Positions 10,501-20,800 of a stretch of DNA of 64,000 bases are shown here, in pieces. Under the pieces are notes generated by a model, which searched no databases, was not told the origin of the DNA, and worked only from the letters and a program-made list of their open reading frames with translations. Each line of letters starts with the position of its first letter. The first letter of the stretch is position 1. The DNA comes from Incurvaria masculella (Eukaryota; Arthropoda; Insecta; Lepidoptera; Incurvariidae), in NCBI GenBank assembly GCA_946894095.1, contig OX335650.1:6324001-6388000 (forward strand), written 5' to 3'. Both the position numbers and the translations under genes were made by a program.

Positions 10501-12899
10501 TACCAAATCATACACTATGCAAAATGTCTTTTTGTGGACATGTTGCATCTTCCTCATCACGGAGCCTGTCTTATTCTTTGAAACAGAGAAGGTACTAGAG
10601 CGCAACAGCACGGTTTTGTACCGTGCCTGCGAATGAGTTAGGCCCGCCGGGTTGGGCCACCTTAAGATATCCTGGCGTATGCCATATGCCACGCTTAACA
10701 TAACAAAGGCCCTCTCCGCCTTCTCCATTTATCGCTAAATCACCTTGTTCTTATCGCTGCTCCTCGTGAAGAAGCCCGGCATTTTGATGCCACCGATGGG
10801 GATGTACTTGGGTTTGACCTCGCGGCCTTCCTCGGAGGCGAGCGCCGCGCGCACCGCACCCCCTCCCCCACCCCCGCCCGCCGCCTCCGCACCAACCCCG
10901 CCGCTCGCCACCTCCGCCACCACCGGTAACATCACCTGCAACAGTTCATCGAGTGAAGGAACGAATTGTAAACGATAAGTATCTGGTATCCATACTAAGA
11001 TTTATTTATTTATTTGTTCAACAAAGGAGCAGCAGAAGTTGATATGTCTTTATCTTTGGCAATTTATTTGTACAGGTTTAACAAAGTTCCTTTTCAATAT
11101 TGTTTAGAGTTTAGTTAAGTAATAGGTTGTCACAAGATTCATTACTGTGGGCATAGATTAAAAAAAAACCGGCCAAGTGCGAGTCGGACTCGCACACGAA
11201 GGGTTCCGTACCATCGAACAAGATTTAATAAAAAAAAACAGGTTTTTTGTATGGGGACCCCCTTTAATTCTTATTATTTTTAAATGTTTCCTATTTGTTG
11301 TTATAGCGGCAAAATAAATACACACTCTGTGAAAATTTCAGCTACCTACCTATTACGGTTCATAAGATACAGCCCTGTGACAGACGGACAGACGGACGGA
11401 CGGACGGACGGACGGACGGACGGACAGCGGAGGCTTAGTAATAGGGTTCCGTTTTCACCCTTTGGGTACGGAACCCTAAAAAATCACGTTTTTTGTATAG
11501 GAACCTCCTTTAATTTTAATTATTTTTTAATCTTAACTATTTGTTGTTATAGCGGCAAAATAAATACACACTCTGTGAAAATTTCAGCTGTCTATCTGTT
11601 ATGGTTACTGAGATACAGCCCTGTGACAGACGGACGGACCGACGGACGGATGGACGGAGAGTGGAGGCTTAGTAATAGGGTTCTGTTTTCACCCTTTGGG
11701 TACGGAACCCTAAAAACCTGCCAAGTGCGAGTCGGACTCGCACACGAAGGGTTCCGTACCATCGTAAAATATTTGATACAAAAAATCACGTTTTTTGTAT
11801 GAGTGCCCCCTTTAAATTTAATAATTTTATAATCTTACCTATTTGTTGTTATAGCGGCAAAATAAATACACACTCTGTGAAAATTTCAGCTGTCTATCTG
11901 TTACGGTTACTTAGATACAGCCCTGTGACAGACGGACGGACGGACGGACGGTCGGACGGACGGACGGACGGACGGACGGACGGACGGACGGACGGACGGA
12001 CGGACGGACGGACGGATGGACGGACGGACAGTGGAGGCTTAGTAATAGGGTTCCGTTGGCACCCTTTGGGTACGGAACCCTAAAAAAGGGTAGATTGCTA
12101 TCATCATACCAGTGTTGAATAGAGATAATAAAAGTCCACAGGTGGCATTGCAATTCACATTTCAGAATACATTGAATAGAACGAAACGAATATCAATCGT
12201 ATTTTTTATTAACAATAACATTACTTGATTTATTGTTAAAATGTAACAAAATGAAAATCAAGCTTAGTTTATGACGGCGTAACTAGTTCTGGCAGTGACG
12301 GGGGATGGTGCTGGTTGCAAATATCATAGTACCAGTGAAAATAAGCAGTTTTTGGCAAGTTTTGTACGTTGTATGACGCTAGCTATCCGTACCTTCCTCT
12401 TTAAGCTGTGCTTTGGGGAATAGACATGGATAGATACTTATTTCTACGAAAACCAGCTCCTGACAAATGCGGACATAATAAAACAGTTGGTAAAAAAATA
12501 TGACAATATTGTTTTCAGTACATAATCAGAAATAGGTATAAGGCAGACCAAACTATTAGGCAGATATGAGTTGGCGCATTTGGCTGTGCAGAAGCCAAAT
12601 TATAGGTCAGGAGCGCGGGAGCGTATCCTACTATGCGCGAACTCGGACTCGGCATGTGTTCAGACCGGGCAAAAAGTTTGGCCCGAGCTGTAAGAAATTA
12701 ATTTAGATAGAGCCTTAATTACCATCACAGCCATTTTTTCTTAAACAATATTACGATCGCAGTTGGTAGCATTCAAAAGTCTACCCTTATTTTTTACCAA
12801 TGGATAGTTACATACCTCTTGTTCTTCAGCCTCAATTTGTTTTTTATCGCAAGTCTCTTCCTCCGCCCCTATGATGGCGCCATCTTTAACGTCACTCAT
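1503..12899 (-). CDS. Nrt: Neurotactin-like type II membrane protein with a catalytically dead cholinesterase-like ectodomain
   Basis: Seven coding exons on the minus strand: 12899-12816, 10935-10744, 9053-8924, 7971-7778, 3859-3787, 3271-3121 and 2937-1503. Every junction is GT-AG and in phase, giving 752 aa (Drosophila neurotactin is about 850). Residues 1-225 are a charged cytoplasmic tail with a seven-glycine run, a KPKYIPIGGIKMPGFF stretch and a KSKSKRRR patch. RERIRQRK sits just before one membrane helix (about 227-250, LLVAAAAVALIAIVV...), which implies a cytoplasmic N terminus. The ectodomain has the carboxylesterase start motif GIPYAVPPLGEKRF and the FGGDPESVTLLG elbow region. The usual GxSxG serine site reads G-H-R-A-G (Arg450), so hydrolysis is not expected. 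Neurotactins of this architecture act as adhesion receptors on neurons and epithelia. Gliotactin or another dead esterase-like adhesion protein is the main alternative, but those are type I proteins with a signal peptide. Confidence 0.86.
3901..4842. repeat. 53-bp minisatellite, about 18 tandem copies
   Basis: Units begin gatcctactttttacgact and contain the palindrome gcaattgc. Starts fall at 3901, 3954, 4006, 4058, 4110, then every 53 bp to 4799. Internal units are near identical (c/t changes only). The second to fourth units are 52 bp (gactcc for gactcgc) and share gattc for gatcc; the last unit also has gactcc and is truncated. It lies in the intron between the fourth and fifth coding exons of the neurotactin-like gene. 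Confidence 0.97.
5346..6630 (-). mobile_element. Full-length mariner transposon
   Basis: About 1.28 kb, bounded by inverted ends: ttaggttggggaaaaagt at the left and the complement of gactttttccccgacctat at the right. A TA dinucleotide sits outside each end (5344-5345 and 6631-6632). The transposase reads on the minus strand. The element is intronic and in the same orientation as the host neurotactin-like gene. The terminal sequence and protein look most like mellifera/cecropia-type mariners (inference). Confidence 0.93.
5423..6448 (-). CDS. Mariner transposase, open, DD34D
   Basis: 341 aa with no internal stop. It cuts and pastes the element at TA sites. The N-terminal half has two helix-turn-helix DNA-binding regions (about residues 5-60 and 70-110) joined by SGRPITDK. 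The linker motif is WVPHELTERN (117-126). Catalytic acidic residues are D153 (TGDEKW), D245 (HHDNARPH) and D280 (YSPDLAPSD), with exactly 34 residues between the last two as expected for mariner. Length matches the usual 340-350 aa. The start ATG at 6448 gives a standard N terminus. All catalytic residues are present, so the enzyme may be active or only recently silenced. Confidence 0.95.
   Translation of the reverse strand: MSESNEEIRYILKFYYKKGKNATQAAKKICDVYGPSAVSVRVAQIWFKRFHSGNFDVKDARRSGRPITDKMDAIFEKVEQDRHISSYDVAEELGIDHKTVLAHLKKTGYTKKLDIWVPHELTERNLMNRVLICDSLLRRNETEPFLKKLITGDEKWITYDKNVRKRSWSKAGQASQTVAKPGLTRNKVMLCVWWDWKGIIHYELLPPGRTIDSELYCEQLMRLKQEVERKRPELINRRGVVFHHDNARPHTSLATQQKLREFGWEVLMHPPYSPDLAPSDFHLFRSLQNSLGSVRLTSREDCQNHLSRYIDQKSQYFYSNGIMSLPTRWQKVIEQNGTYIL
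7420..7540 (+). mobile_element. Non-LTR retrotransposon 3' remnant
   Basis: Conceptual translation across small frame breaks gives a pattern close to 'NKLPQEVISAITVNGFKNQLDKQL', the usual C-terminal end of CR1/Jockey-type reverse transcriptase ORFs ('WNSLP..V..A.SV..FKN.LD'). Short and decayed. Confidence 0.55.
8140..8280. repeat. Internal fragment of a MITE family (gtattcagagtg ends)
   Basis: Shares ggccgagtacacgaaag, gatcaaacacgtcac and gtgtggacagtatggaag with the complete element at 17161-17432. Confidence 0.7.
8504..8560. repeat. Terminal fragment of the gtattcagagtg MITE family
   Basis: Starts gtattcagagtgaacctgtc and contains gggattagcaccggactaac, the same end as at 16636 and, inverted, at 17380-17432. 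Confidence 0.75.
8584..8815 (+). mobile_element. SINE with tRNA-like head
   Basis: The head gagcggctcgtagcctagtgg resembles a pol III A box and gcctgggttcaatacc a B box. The body follows (gaagcggcaatgaaaaatg, ccagttcaatgtagccgtgc, ctgacatggcacc, ttccttcgggaatgtgg). It lies in an intron of the neurotactin-like gene. A second copy with the same head is at 51011. Confidence 0.85.
9560..9695 (-). mobile_element. SINE body fragment
   Basis: Minus-strand 3' half of the shared SINE body: read on plus it goes poly-T, gacctgacatggatgg, agcccaataagc, gaaggaattaggtgccatg, ccaggaccttccctttatgag. Confidence 0.75.
9890..10710 (+). mobile_element. Non-LTR retrotransposon C-terminal fragment, split by a MITE
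   Basis: 9950-10090 encodes RSFIHRVGKLWNELPSE then FPPKYNLGSFKHGVKKHL, the C-terminal domain typical of Jockey/CR1-type ORF2. The retrotransposon 3' end (cgtatgccatatgccacgcttaac) resumes at 10672 after the MITE at 10119-10666. Related fragments are at 47725-48175 and 49690-50355. Confidence 0.8.
10119..10666 (+). mobile_element. TTAA-flanked MITE (ggtggccca ends), nested in a retrotransposon
   Basis: About 540 bp between TTAA sites (10120-10123 and 10662-10665), with inverted ends ggtggcccatcccgc and the complement of ccgggttgggccacc. TTAA duplication suggests piggyBac-type mobilisation. Other copies are at 20350-20850, 38063-38625 (inverted) and 43999-44275. Confidence 0.85.
11161..12087 (+). 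repeat. Three adjacent copies of the 'gggttccgtacc' repeat with (ggac)n tracts
   Basis: Each copy (about 11161-11480, 11481-11715, 11716-12087) carries ttgttatagcggcaaaat, cactctgtgaaaatttcagc, atacagccctgtgacagacg, a ggac/gacg microsatellite and a closing tacggaaccctaaaaa. The longest ggac tract is about 11932-12029. The family is widespread in lepidopteran genomes. Short open frames through it are repeat-encoded and not genes. Confidence 0.9.
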
Positions 12900-12913
12900 A
12901 CTCTTTTTTTAAT

Positions 12914-14229
12914 CTGAAAATAATAGCATGGTTGTTAACAGGATTATCACGACTTGTAGCCCTGCAGCAGTTTAAGCACATAAGAAACTCAAAAACTGGA
13001 TAGAGCAATGGGATGAGTATAAAGGTTGGTCTATACAGCAGGCCAATGATAAGTTATGTCCTAAACGATCAATCGGTAAAGTTTTGATATGGAAAGTGTT
13101 TTAAAAATTGTGAAGATCTTTTTTCAACCGTTTGTAAGATTTATGTTTGTGAGATCTGACTTGGAATAACTAAATAGGAAGAATTTCCAAATCTGCCTTG
13201 AGAGGATTAGTTAGATTGGTATTGGGGGAGTGAGATCAGTTATATGCTAGCCTCTCAGCCTAAGAATTCTAGCTGAGGAGTTTGTTGATTTTCAGTTAAA
13301 AAAATTATGGCATGCAGATATTTCTTTCGCAAACATTCCCACGCGAAACAAACTTTACATTCTCAACTTTAAAAATTTGGGTAAAACAGGTAAAAGCATA
13401 GTTTTTTAAGCCAGTGCAGAATAATAAAGAACATAACTACACACTGACAACCAGTGGCATCAAAGACTTCATTCACTTGCCACCAGAATGGTAATGAGAT
13501 GCAATGTAATATACTACTTATGTTATGACAAAAAAGTATAGAAAATGGGAACTAATTCCTACTTCACACCCACATTAAAAGCTTGCTGGGTAGATAGAAT
13601 GAAAGATTAACTCTCGGAGAGGTCAGTAGTCATGTTCTGTGAATAAATCTTGGTTATTTTAATATATCAATTCTAATAATTATAACTAAAAACTAATCTT
13701 AAAATAAAATATTTCTATGCTGACCTCACAGATCAGTTTTTTATTCTATCCATCTAGCAATATTGAAATAAGTGTCCCAAGTAGCAATTAGAAGTCAAAC
13801 AAATGCAGCCAATTTCACTCAGGTCCATTTTTAGTCGTGCGCCCCCTCTGTTTAGCACTGGTTTTGAACCTGGTCAGTCTATCTGACGTGCTCGTCATAC
13901 ATAAACTGAGAATATGATCGGAGAGCATCAGACAAATATATTCGCCGATCAAATAAGTTTCCGAGCGAGCAATTTTTCAATCGGGCGTGACAATTCTCTC
14001 GTTCGAATGACCTAAAGTTCGCTTCGTGAAGTTAACGCGGCAATGAAAGAAAGCCTTTTTGATAGCGCTACTTTTTGAGGAACGTAGATCCTTTGCTATA
14101 GACTTTCGCCGGAGTAGGCTTTGCAATGACGCATGAGATTGAAGAGAACCTAGCAGAACTAAGCAGGCGCGTCGCGATTACTTATCGAGCGGCGGACATT
14201 ACATGCATATTCCAAAGTGAACAAAGCGC
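12914..14229. other. Intron-like sequence, nothing recognised
   Basis: Most likely the first (5' UTR) intron of the neurotactin-like gene. AT-rich, with no coding signal on either strand. Confidence 0.4.
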
Positions 14230-14480
14230 GCACTCACCAATACTTACGCGCACACCTGTACTGTAAGACAAACTGAATTAGCCCCAGGAAAACGCCTCCC
14301 AACACGGAAAGGAGGTTTTCTTTCAGAATTTGAATTACATTTGAAGACGTTTCAATTCGCAAAACAAACCGATTTCCTGTAGCCGCACGCACGCACGCAC
14401 AACAAAAGTGCGCGAAACTTGAGACTCCGGGACGCGCAGCGCAACCGAAAACGATCAGTGTTGCCATGCAATTCAAAATT
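14230..14480 (-). promoter_or_regulatory. Candidate 5' UTR exon / promoter of the neurotactin-like gene
   Basis: The first coding exon of the minus-strand gene begins with a splice acceptor (CAG at 12916-12914) 14 bases before the ATG, so at least one non-coding upstream exon must exist. On the minus strand a strong donor (GTAAGTATT) starts at 14247, after a locally GC-rich, CpG-containing stretch at about 14380-14450. This makes it a plausible leader exon. It is an inference only; no start-site motif was proven. Confidence 0.3.
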
Positions 14481-15399
14481 CCCATGCGCACATCATTTTA
14501 CAATAAGAATATCAGGATATTTCACTCTTGCTAAATAAAAAGCGTCGTCAAAATAGTTATGGAAAATGATTTATGGAAATCTTCACACACGAAATGATGG
14601 GTTTATTATGCACACATAGTTCTGTTGTTTTTACATGAACATATTTGTACACAAACGTTCCGTTTTATATCACAACGACAGCGTAGTCGACATCACTATG
14701 AGCCATCGTTGGATTTTGGTAGTATAACAAGTATTGGTTACTATCACATACATAGAGCAGCGTTTCCCAAACCTTCTTTACATGACCCGGTTAATTTAAT
14801 GCTTCACCGTCGTGACCCACTAATAGGTTTAATACTTATTCAGTGCTCCTTTGACTTATTATAATTCTTTAATGTTAAATGTGAGAATATTGGTGAGGGA
14901 ATTCGATAATACTGCTCTAATCAGAAGTTAATGCCAAACATTCTACCCAGTATCAGCGCAGCATATCTACTCGATGAAAGTGAGACGCTCTCGCCTGGCG
15001 TCATCGAACATCAAATGTTATGTTTTTGTTCGTCGCACTCCAATTAGGGGCAACACAAAGGTGACTCGTGGCTACCATTTCATGACTCACACGTAGGTGA
15101 GAATCTCATGAGTAGACACTTGCAAGATTATAAACAATAACAATGAAAGCCTGGTATATAGTTCGAATTGAACCAAGTGCCCGCGCGACAATTACATGGT
15201 CTGAATTTTATAATTGTTCGAAATCAAGATCTTAATCTTCACCGACGTTTACGTCACTACAACATATTTTCCTTAATTTTGGCCGCATAGTAAATATATG
15301 TTGTCAAGGTAAAACATGTCGGTGTCACTGTCTGGCATCCATCCGCCAAACGCGGGAAAATAAACAGAGTTCCAAAAACTTTGTCGGTCAATGTGCCGA

Positions 15400-15720
15400 C
15401 ATTTAGCATTAAAGAAAGTCACACATTTATGGGCGGCTGGTGGCCCAGCAAAACTTGTAAGCTACATAATAAAATGCTTCATTACCAGAGGGGTCAGCAG
15501 TGAGTGTCAAATTCTTATAACTTGCGAATCACTCACTCGATTTATATGCGAATTTTATCAACTCATAGCATCGCTAGGATTAGTCAGGTTCGGGATGGGT
15601 TACCGTTTCCAATGTTGAGGCTGGCTGTCGTTTGGAGTTCACTGAAATCTTTACGTCCTCTTCCTTACTTACTTGCAGAAAGGTTCTGGCAGCAAATGCA
15701 TTTAAAAAAAGAAATAGCTA
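15400..15720 (+). repeat. Degenerate 5S-like SINE, copy A
   Basis: Shares cataataaaatgcttcattaccag, gtcaggttcgggatgggttac, gttgaggctggctgtcg and gcagaaaggttct with 32935-33245. The segment ggttcgggatgggttac...ggctggctgt resembles the 5S-type head ggtcttggatgggtgac...ggccggccgt at 46850-46910. Confidence 0.55.
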
Positions 15721-15913
15721 CCAAATGTTTACGATAAGCCATATAGTCTCAGGTGCTTTGTATTCTCAAATTAGACATATATTCGTAAAGTTTCATAAAA
15801 CAAGTTTTACATCGAAAATAAGGTATCTTTCATCTCTTTGAAATCCTAAAATATACAGTGGTTATTTATAAATATAATTAAATCTGGTGTATAGAACATA
15901 CAGAATTATTTGA

Positions 15914-16418
15914 AATTCGATACATTCCTTCTAAGGGGCCATTCTAGAGCTAATTTGCAACAAATTTGGCCCCATATGGGGTCTAAAATCAATAGTTTTA
16001 GAGTTAATTTAAGTTTAAAGTTTTTTAAAAAAAAATCTGTGTTATTATGAAATATTGATGATTGTAAAATAACTACTACACTCTGGGCATTTAATTAGCA
16101 ATTTTATAGTAGTTCATAGTTCATTTATTTGATAGAATTTTCCACGCAAAATTTTGGAGGCTTTTTGTGTGTGACTAAATTTTCTACAATAGCTGATTAT
16201 TCAAAAAAAGAAATTTATTCAAAATATCCATAACCTCAGAAATGAAGGGTCATAAATGACAGTTTATGTAGTTCACTTTTTTAAAATAACACAGAACATT
16301 TAAAAAAAAACTTAAAACTTTTTTTAACTCAAAAATTATTGATTTTAGGCCCCTATTTCACTGTGCCAAATTTGTTTTAAATTAGCTCTAGAATGACTTA
16401 GAAGGAATGTATCGAATT
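15914..16418. mobile_element. Foldback/MITE with imperfect inverted arms
   Basis: The left end aattcgatacattccttcta is matched in inverse by tagaaggaatgtatcgaatt at the right. Inner parts also pair (tctagagctaattt with aaattagctctaga, then ggcccc tracts and poly-A/poly-T). 505 bp, non-coding. Confidence 0.85.
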
Positions 16419-16635
16419 ACGTAAAAAAACCTGGACTAATACCTTTTTTTTCTTGTAAATACCTACTGATTTTTCGTTCATCATATTTCTTAACTTTTCC
16501 TCATTATTTCAAAGTAGAACTTACAACATAAGTTAAGAGCATTATTTTTAAACTTAGTAATTTTTTTAACAAAATAAGATAATACATATTGAAAGAAACA
16601 GTTTTGGTCTCATCCATCAGTTAGTTCTGTAAGTC

Positions 16636-16711
16636 GTATTCAGAGTGAACTTGTCAAACATTAGTACGGGATTAGCACCGGACTAACCATAAATATAGTT
16701 CGCCCACTCTG
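16636..16711. mobile_element. Short copy of the gtattcagagtg MITE
   Basis: Begins gtattcagagtgaacttgtc and ends cgcccactctga. It directly abuts the poly-T tail of the SINE that follows. Confidence 0.7.
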
Positions 16712-17116
16712 ATTTTTTTTTATGTGACTGAACATGGATGGCTAATACCACACCTTCTGTCATGGTATTAGCTCAACACACCACATGGGAACTAGGTGCC
16801 ATGCCCAGGACCTTCCTTATATTGCACGGCTACATTGAACTGGATGAAAAACACGGACAATTTTCATTGCCGCTTCGACCATCGTTCATCCAATGCGATG
16901 GTACCATACCATAAATATATACCATACCATAGATATATAGATAAACCCTACCACCTAGTAAGTAAGGAAGGGGACCTACAGTTTAACGTGGAATCCGAAC
17001 CACGGCCAGCCTCTCTCGACGGTCGAATGGTCACCCATCCAAGACCAGACCGGACCCAGCGTTGCTTAACTTCGGAGAGCGATCGCCGAAGTGTCGCGCC
17101 ACTGGGCCATTGAGGC
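16712..17116 (-). mobile_element. SINE with 5S rRNA-like head (minus strand)
   Basis: On the minus strand the head starts gcctcaatggcccagtggcg. It contains the 5S-like stretch tccgaagttaagcaacgctg then ggtcttggatgggtgacc, followed by the SINE body shared with the tRNA-headed copies and a poly-A tail (poly-T at about 16712-16721). Second copy at 46791. Confidence 0.88.
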
Positions 17117-17160
17117 TGACAAAATAAATACGAATAGGACAATGTGTACATCAAACAGCT

Positions 17161-17432
17161 GTATTCAGAGTTTGCGCACTAATTTTAATACGCCGGACTA
17201 TGGGCCGAGTGCACGAAAGGACAAAAAATCAAAATCAACGTCAAAGTATGATCAAACACGTCACATTGTGTGGACAGTATGGAAGAAACTCTAAAAGTGA
17301 AACTCGAAGATCACTAAAAGTGACGTGTAGGAACATTGATTAACTTTTCGTGCAACCGGGGCTAAACCGGTTTTTGTATTGTTAGTCCGGTGCTAATGTC
17401 ATACTAAGTTTTGACAGGTTCACTCTGAATAC
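17161..17432. mobile_element. MITE, 272 bp, gtattcagag inverted ends
   Basis: The left end gtattcagagt is mirrored by cactctgaatac at the right. Inner segments contain the agtccggtgctaa motif and gatcaaacacgtcac. Non-coding. Confidence 0.8.
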
Positions 17433-17484
17433 CACTGCCTATGGCGTGAGAGGAACGCAGCTACATTTTCGAACTCTTTCAGCT

Positions 17485-17590
17485 GTATTCAGAGTGGGCG
17501 GAAAACTTTAGTACGCGTATTAAGGTCGGATGAAACCGGTTTTTGTTTGATTAGTCCGGTGCTAAGTTTTGCCAGGTTCACTTTGAATCC
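17485..17590. mobile_element. Internally deleted copy of the gtattcagag MITE
   Basis: About 106 bp with the same ends (gtattcagagtgggcgg ... ccaggttcactttgaatcc). It lies about 210 bp upstream of the AGA start codon, so it sits in the likely AGA promoter. Confidence 0.75.
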
Positions 17591-17801
17591 GGCTGTTTGG
17601 TTTTGATTGAGCGCATTTCGGATCAGTCACGAGCAACTGACAGACGTCAAAAGTTCATTTCTTCTCTCGGCGGGTGGATTTTAAGTTCATGTTGAGTCGA
17701 TTGTCGCGATTGTCCCAAGTATTGCTTGCAGTTACCTATTGTGTGCTTTGCTTGCGCAGAGGGGCACATCTTGATCGTATCGTACCTAGTTAATGATCTT
17801 C

Positions 17802-20800
17802 ATGGAGCTTAGAAGGCGGGTGTTATTTGTGCTAGTGTTCTGGCACAGCACTTCATCTGAATGTTTCTCCGGCTCTCCGGTCGTGATCACCACTTGGGGC
17901 TTCGTTGAGGCCACGGACAGAGGTTGATTGTTATTTCATTCCTTTTCTTTATTTGAAGTTTAACTTAACTTATATATAAGCCAGTTCAATAAAAAAACTA
18001 TATAGACATGGCGGCTGCTACTTGTCGTATGGTTGGTACGGTCAACATAATTTTGTTACTAAGTATACATTTATCTTTTAAGATTTTAGTTATGTTTTAA
18101 GTTTAAGAGGTAGGGAAACGGTTAATAAAAAGTGTGTTGAAATTTATTTGTTGTCTGAACCAGGTATTCACCAGGCCGTCACCTTAAACACGATTCACTA
18201 GTAGCAGCTACTATTTCTATATTTTTTCTTTATTGAACTGGCTTGTGTACCTATTATATATACTATATTGGGTACGAAGATCACATAGCTCGCAATTCCT
18301 CCATTAGCTAGTTTGCTGTTCTTAGCAACTGGCTGGGTATGGGGGGTGTTAGGGTAAACCTTTATTAACATTTTGGATACACATCGCTATTGCTCCGGTA
18401 CTTCTAGCTCGAAATATCAGAGGATAAGTCTAAATATAAATGTTTATTAGTAAGGCAGAAGCGGTAAAAACAGTTGCGTATTCCGATGCCAATATACTAC
18501 GCCTTTGCATTTTGACGTTGCCACTTTGGTATTACCCGTATTTATAGTGACTGGCTAGTATTCTGTGCTGCAAGCCGTGGTTCCCTAAACACTTTTTTAT
18601 ACATATTAATTTCATATACAAAATATGTTTATGAATCATGCTTGCAGAAATATATATATAAATATAACTGTTACTTTGTTAGTTTTATTGATGACATATT
18701 CAGAAGCAGAATAAATATATGTTGAGCAACATCTCGATGACGAGATCTCTAAGTTAGTTGTTTGTGTTCTCAAATTAATTTGTTTGTCAATTGACTTTAA
18801 CAATTAGTTGTTTGTGTTCTCAAATTAATTTGTTTGTTAATTGTCAATTTCAATTCGATTAACTAAGTACATGAAAAATAAACCAATTGCCTGACCAATT
18901 CACATGATTGCCTACTTTAGTATGATTGCGTAAGTTGAGGTTTATTAAAAACATTTTTAAGACCACATTTTGTAATTATGAAACAAGGTAGAGACCGACT
19001 TTTCTTTTATGAAAATTCAAAAACACTTTATGAAAATTCAAAAACACTTCATTGCACAGATATAAACTTTACTATCTGTGTTGCAAGCATCCTCTCGGGA
19101 CATTAAAAAGTAGCCTGTGTTAAAAGCCTGCCAATAAAGTATCTCTATGCAAAAAATTACGTCAATCCATTTCTCATGGAAAGAAGGACAAATTTAGAAA
19201 CACACTTTCACATATTTAATGTTAGTAGGGACTACATTGGTGTTTTTTAGGGTTCCCGTACCCAAAGGGTGAAAACGGAACCCTATTACTAAGCCTCCGT
19301 TGTCCGTCCGTTCGTCTGTTACAGGGCTGTATCTCATGAACCTTAACAGGTAGGAAGCTGAAATTTTCACAGATTATGTATTTATTTTGGCGCTATAACA
19401 ACAAATAGGTAAACTTATAAAATAATAAAAATTAAAGGGGGTAAAGAAATTTCTTAACAGAGGGACCCTTTTGTCTCTCATGTTATGTAATAATAATATT
19501 AACTCATTGCAGCTTGGAATGAGTTACACCGTGGTGGGTCTGCACTTGACGCGGTGGAGCGTGGCGCAGGCACGTGCGAGGAGCTTCGTTGTGACGGAAC
19601 GGTGGGTTTTGGAGGCAGCCCCGATGAGCACGGAGAAACCACACTGGATGCCCTCATTATGGATGGGTATGATAAACACTGCTCCCTATAGATGTTTAGA
19701 TATTGAATCGCTGCAAGTGTTATCTCATGTTCATTTTTTTAATTATTATTATCATCAATTAAGAATGGCCCGTAAGCTATGCTCCCCATACAAACTTAGT
19801 TAGCTAATTATTTGAAAAACACTGTTCCAATTGGATTAATATGTAAAATCTAATATCTGAACCAGACAAAGATATGTATCTTTGTCTGCTTGCTTTGGAA
19901 AAATCCAAACCGAATTGAATGAAAGCAAAAAGAAAATCTTCATACAAATTTTGAATTCTCTGTGGTTTGACTCATGATACATTTACCGAAAAAATAAAGA
20001 CACGCAGACACAGATATTTGATGCTTGATATTAGATACCAAATATCAAATAAATTATATTATTAATAATAAAAATTAATTTCAGTAAAAAGATGAATGTC
20101 GGCGCAGTAGGTGCCCTACGTAGCATCAAGAATGCAATGGCTGTGGCACGGAAGGTTCTAGAGCACACTTCACATTCACTCCTTGTTGGGGAGCTCGCCA
20201 CTCAGTTCGCAGTGTCCTTGGGATTTAAGCAGGAGTCGCTGACCACCCCCGTTTCCAAGCAATTGTGGAAGGACTGGTGGGCTAATCACTGCCAACCTAA
20301 TTTCTGGATGGTAATTTTTTTATTGTAGAACAAGGATTTTTGTGTCGGTTTGTTTATGAAGGTTCCCACTCAACTCCCCATACAAACGTGGAAAGGAGAT
20401 CATGCGCATATTTCTCATTGGAGATCCAAAATTAAACTCAAAACAGTCTGTAATAAAGAATTTAATCAAACTATAATAATATACTGGATGATCATTGGCA
20501 TTCTAAATTATAAGGTCCGGAAGATCGAAATTTTCGTGCGCTTTATACTTGGATTACTGAACAGTAAAACCAAAACATCAAAAAAATCTTAGTAATCAAG
20601 CCTAGCCTAATAAATTTAGTTATTGTTTGATTTTGACTAGCTAGTAGTCGTTTTGTAATTATTATATTTTATCTATCCGAATCAAACACTATGCAATTTG
20701 TCTGCTTTGTGGATGTGTTGCATCCTCATCATGGAGAATGTCTTTCTCTTTGGAACAGAGAGCGCAGGTGCCAGAGCGCATTAGCACGATTAAGTTCCGT

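Noticed and set aside
11284..12153. Open frames with DGRTDGRTDGR or SVRPSVRPSVR repeats
   Set aside because: Translations of the ggac microsatellite inside a dispersed repeat.
14234..14491. Minus-strand 85-codon open frame
   Set aside because: No domain, and it ends just before a strong donor; better explained as a non-coding leader exon or promoter.
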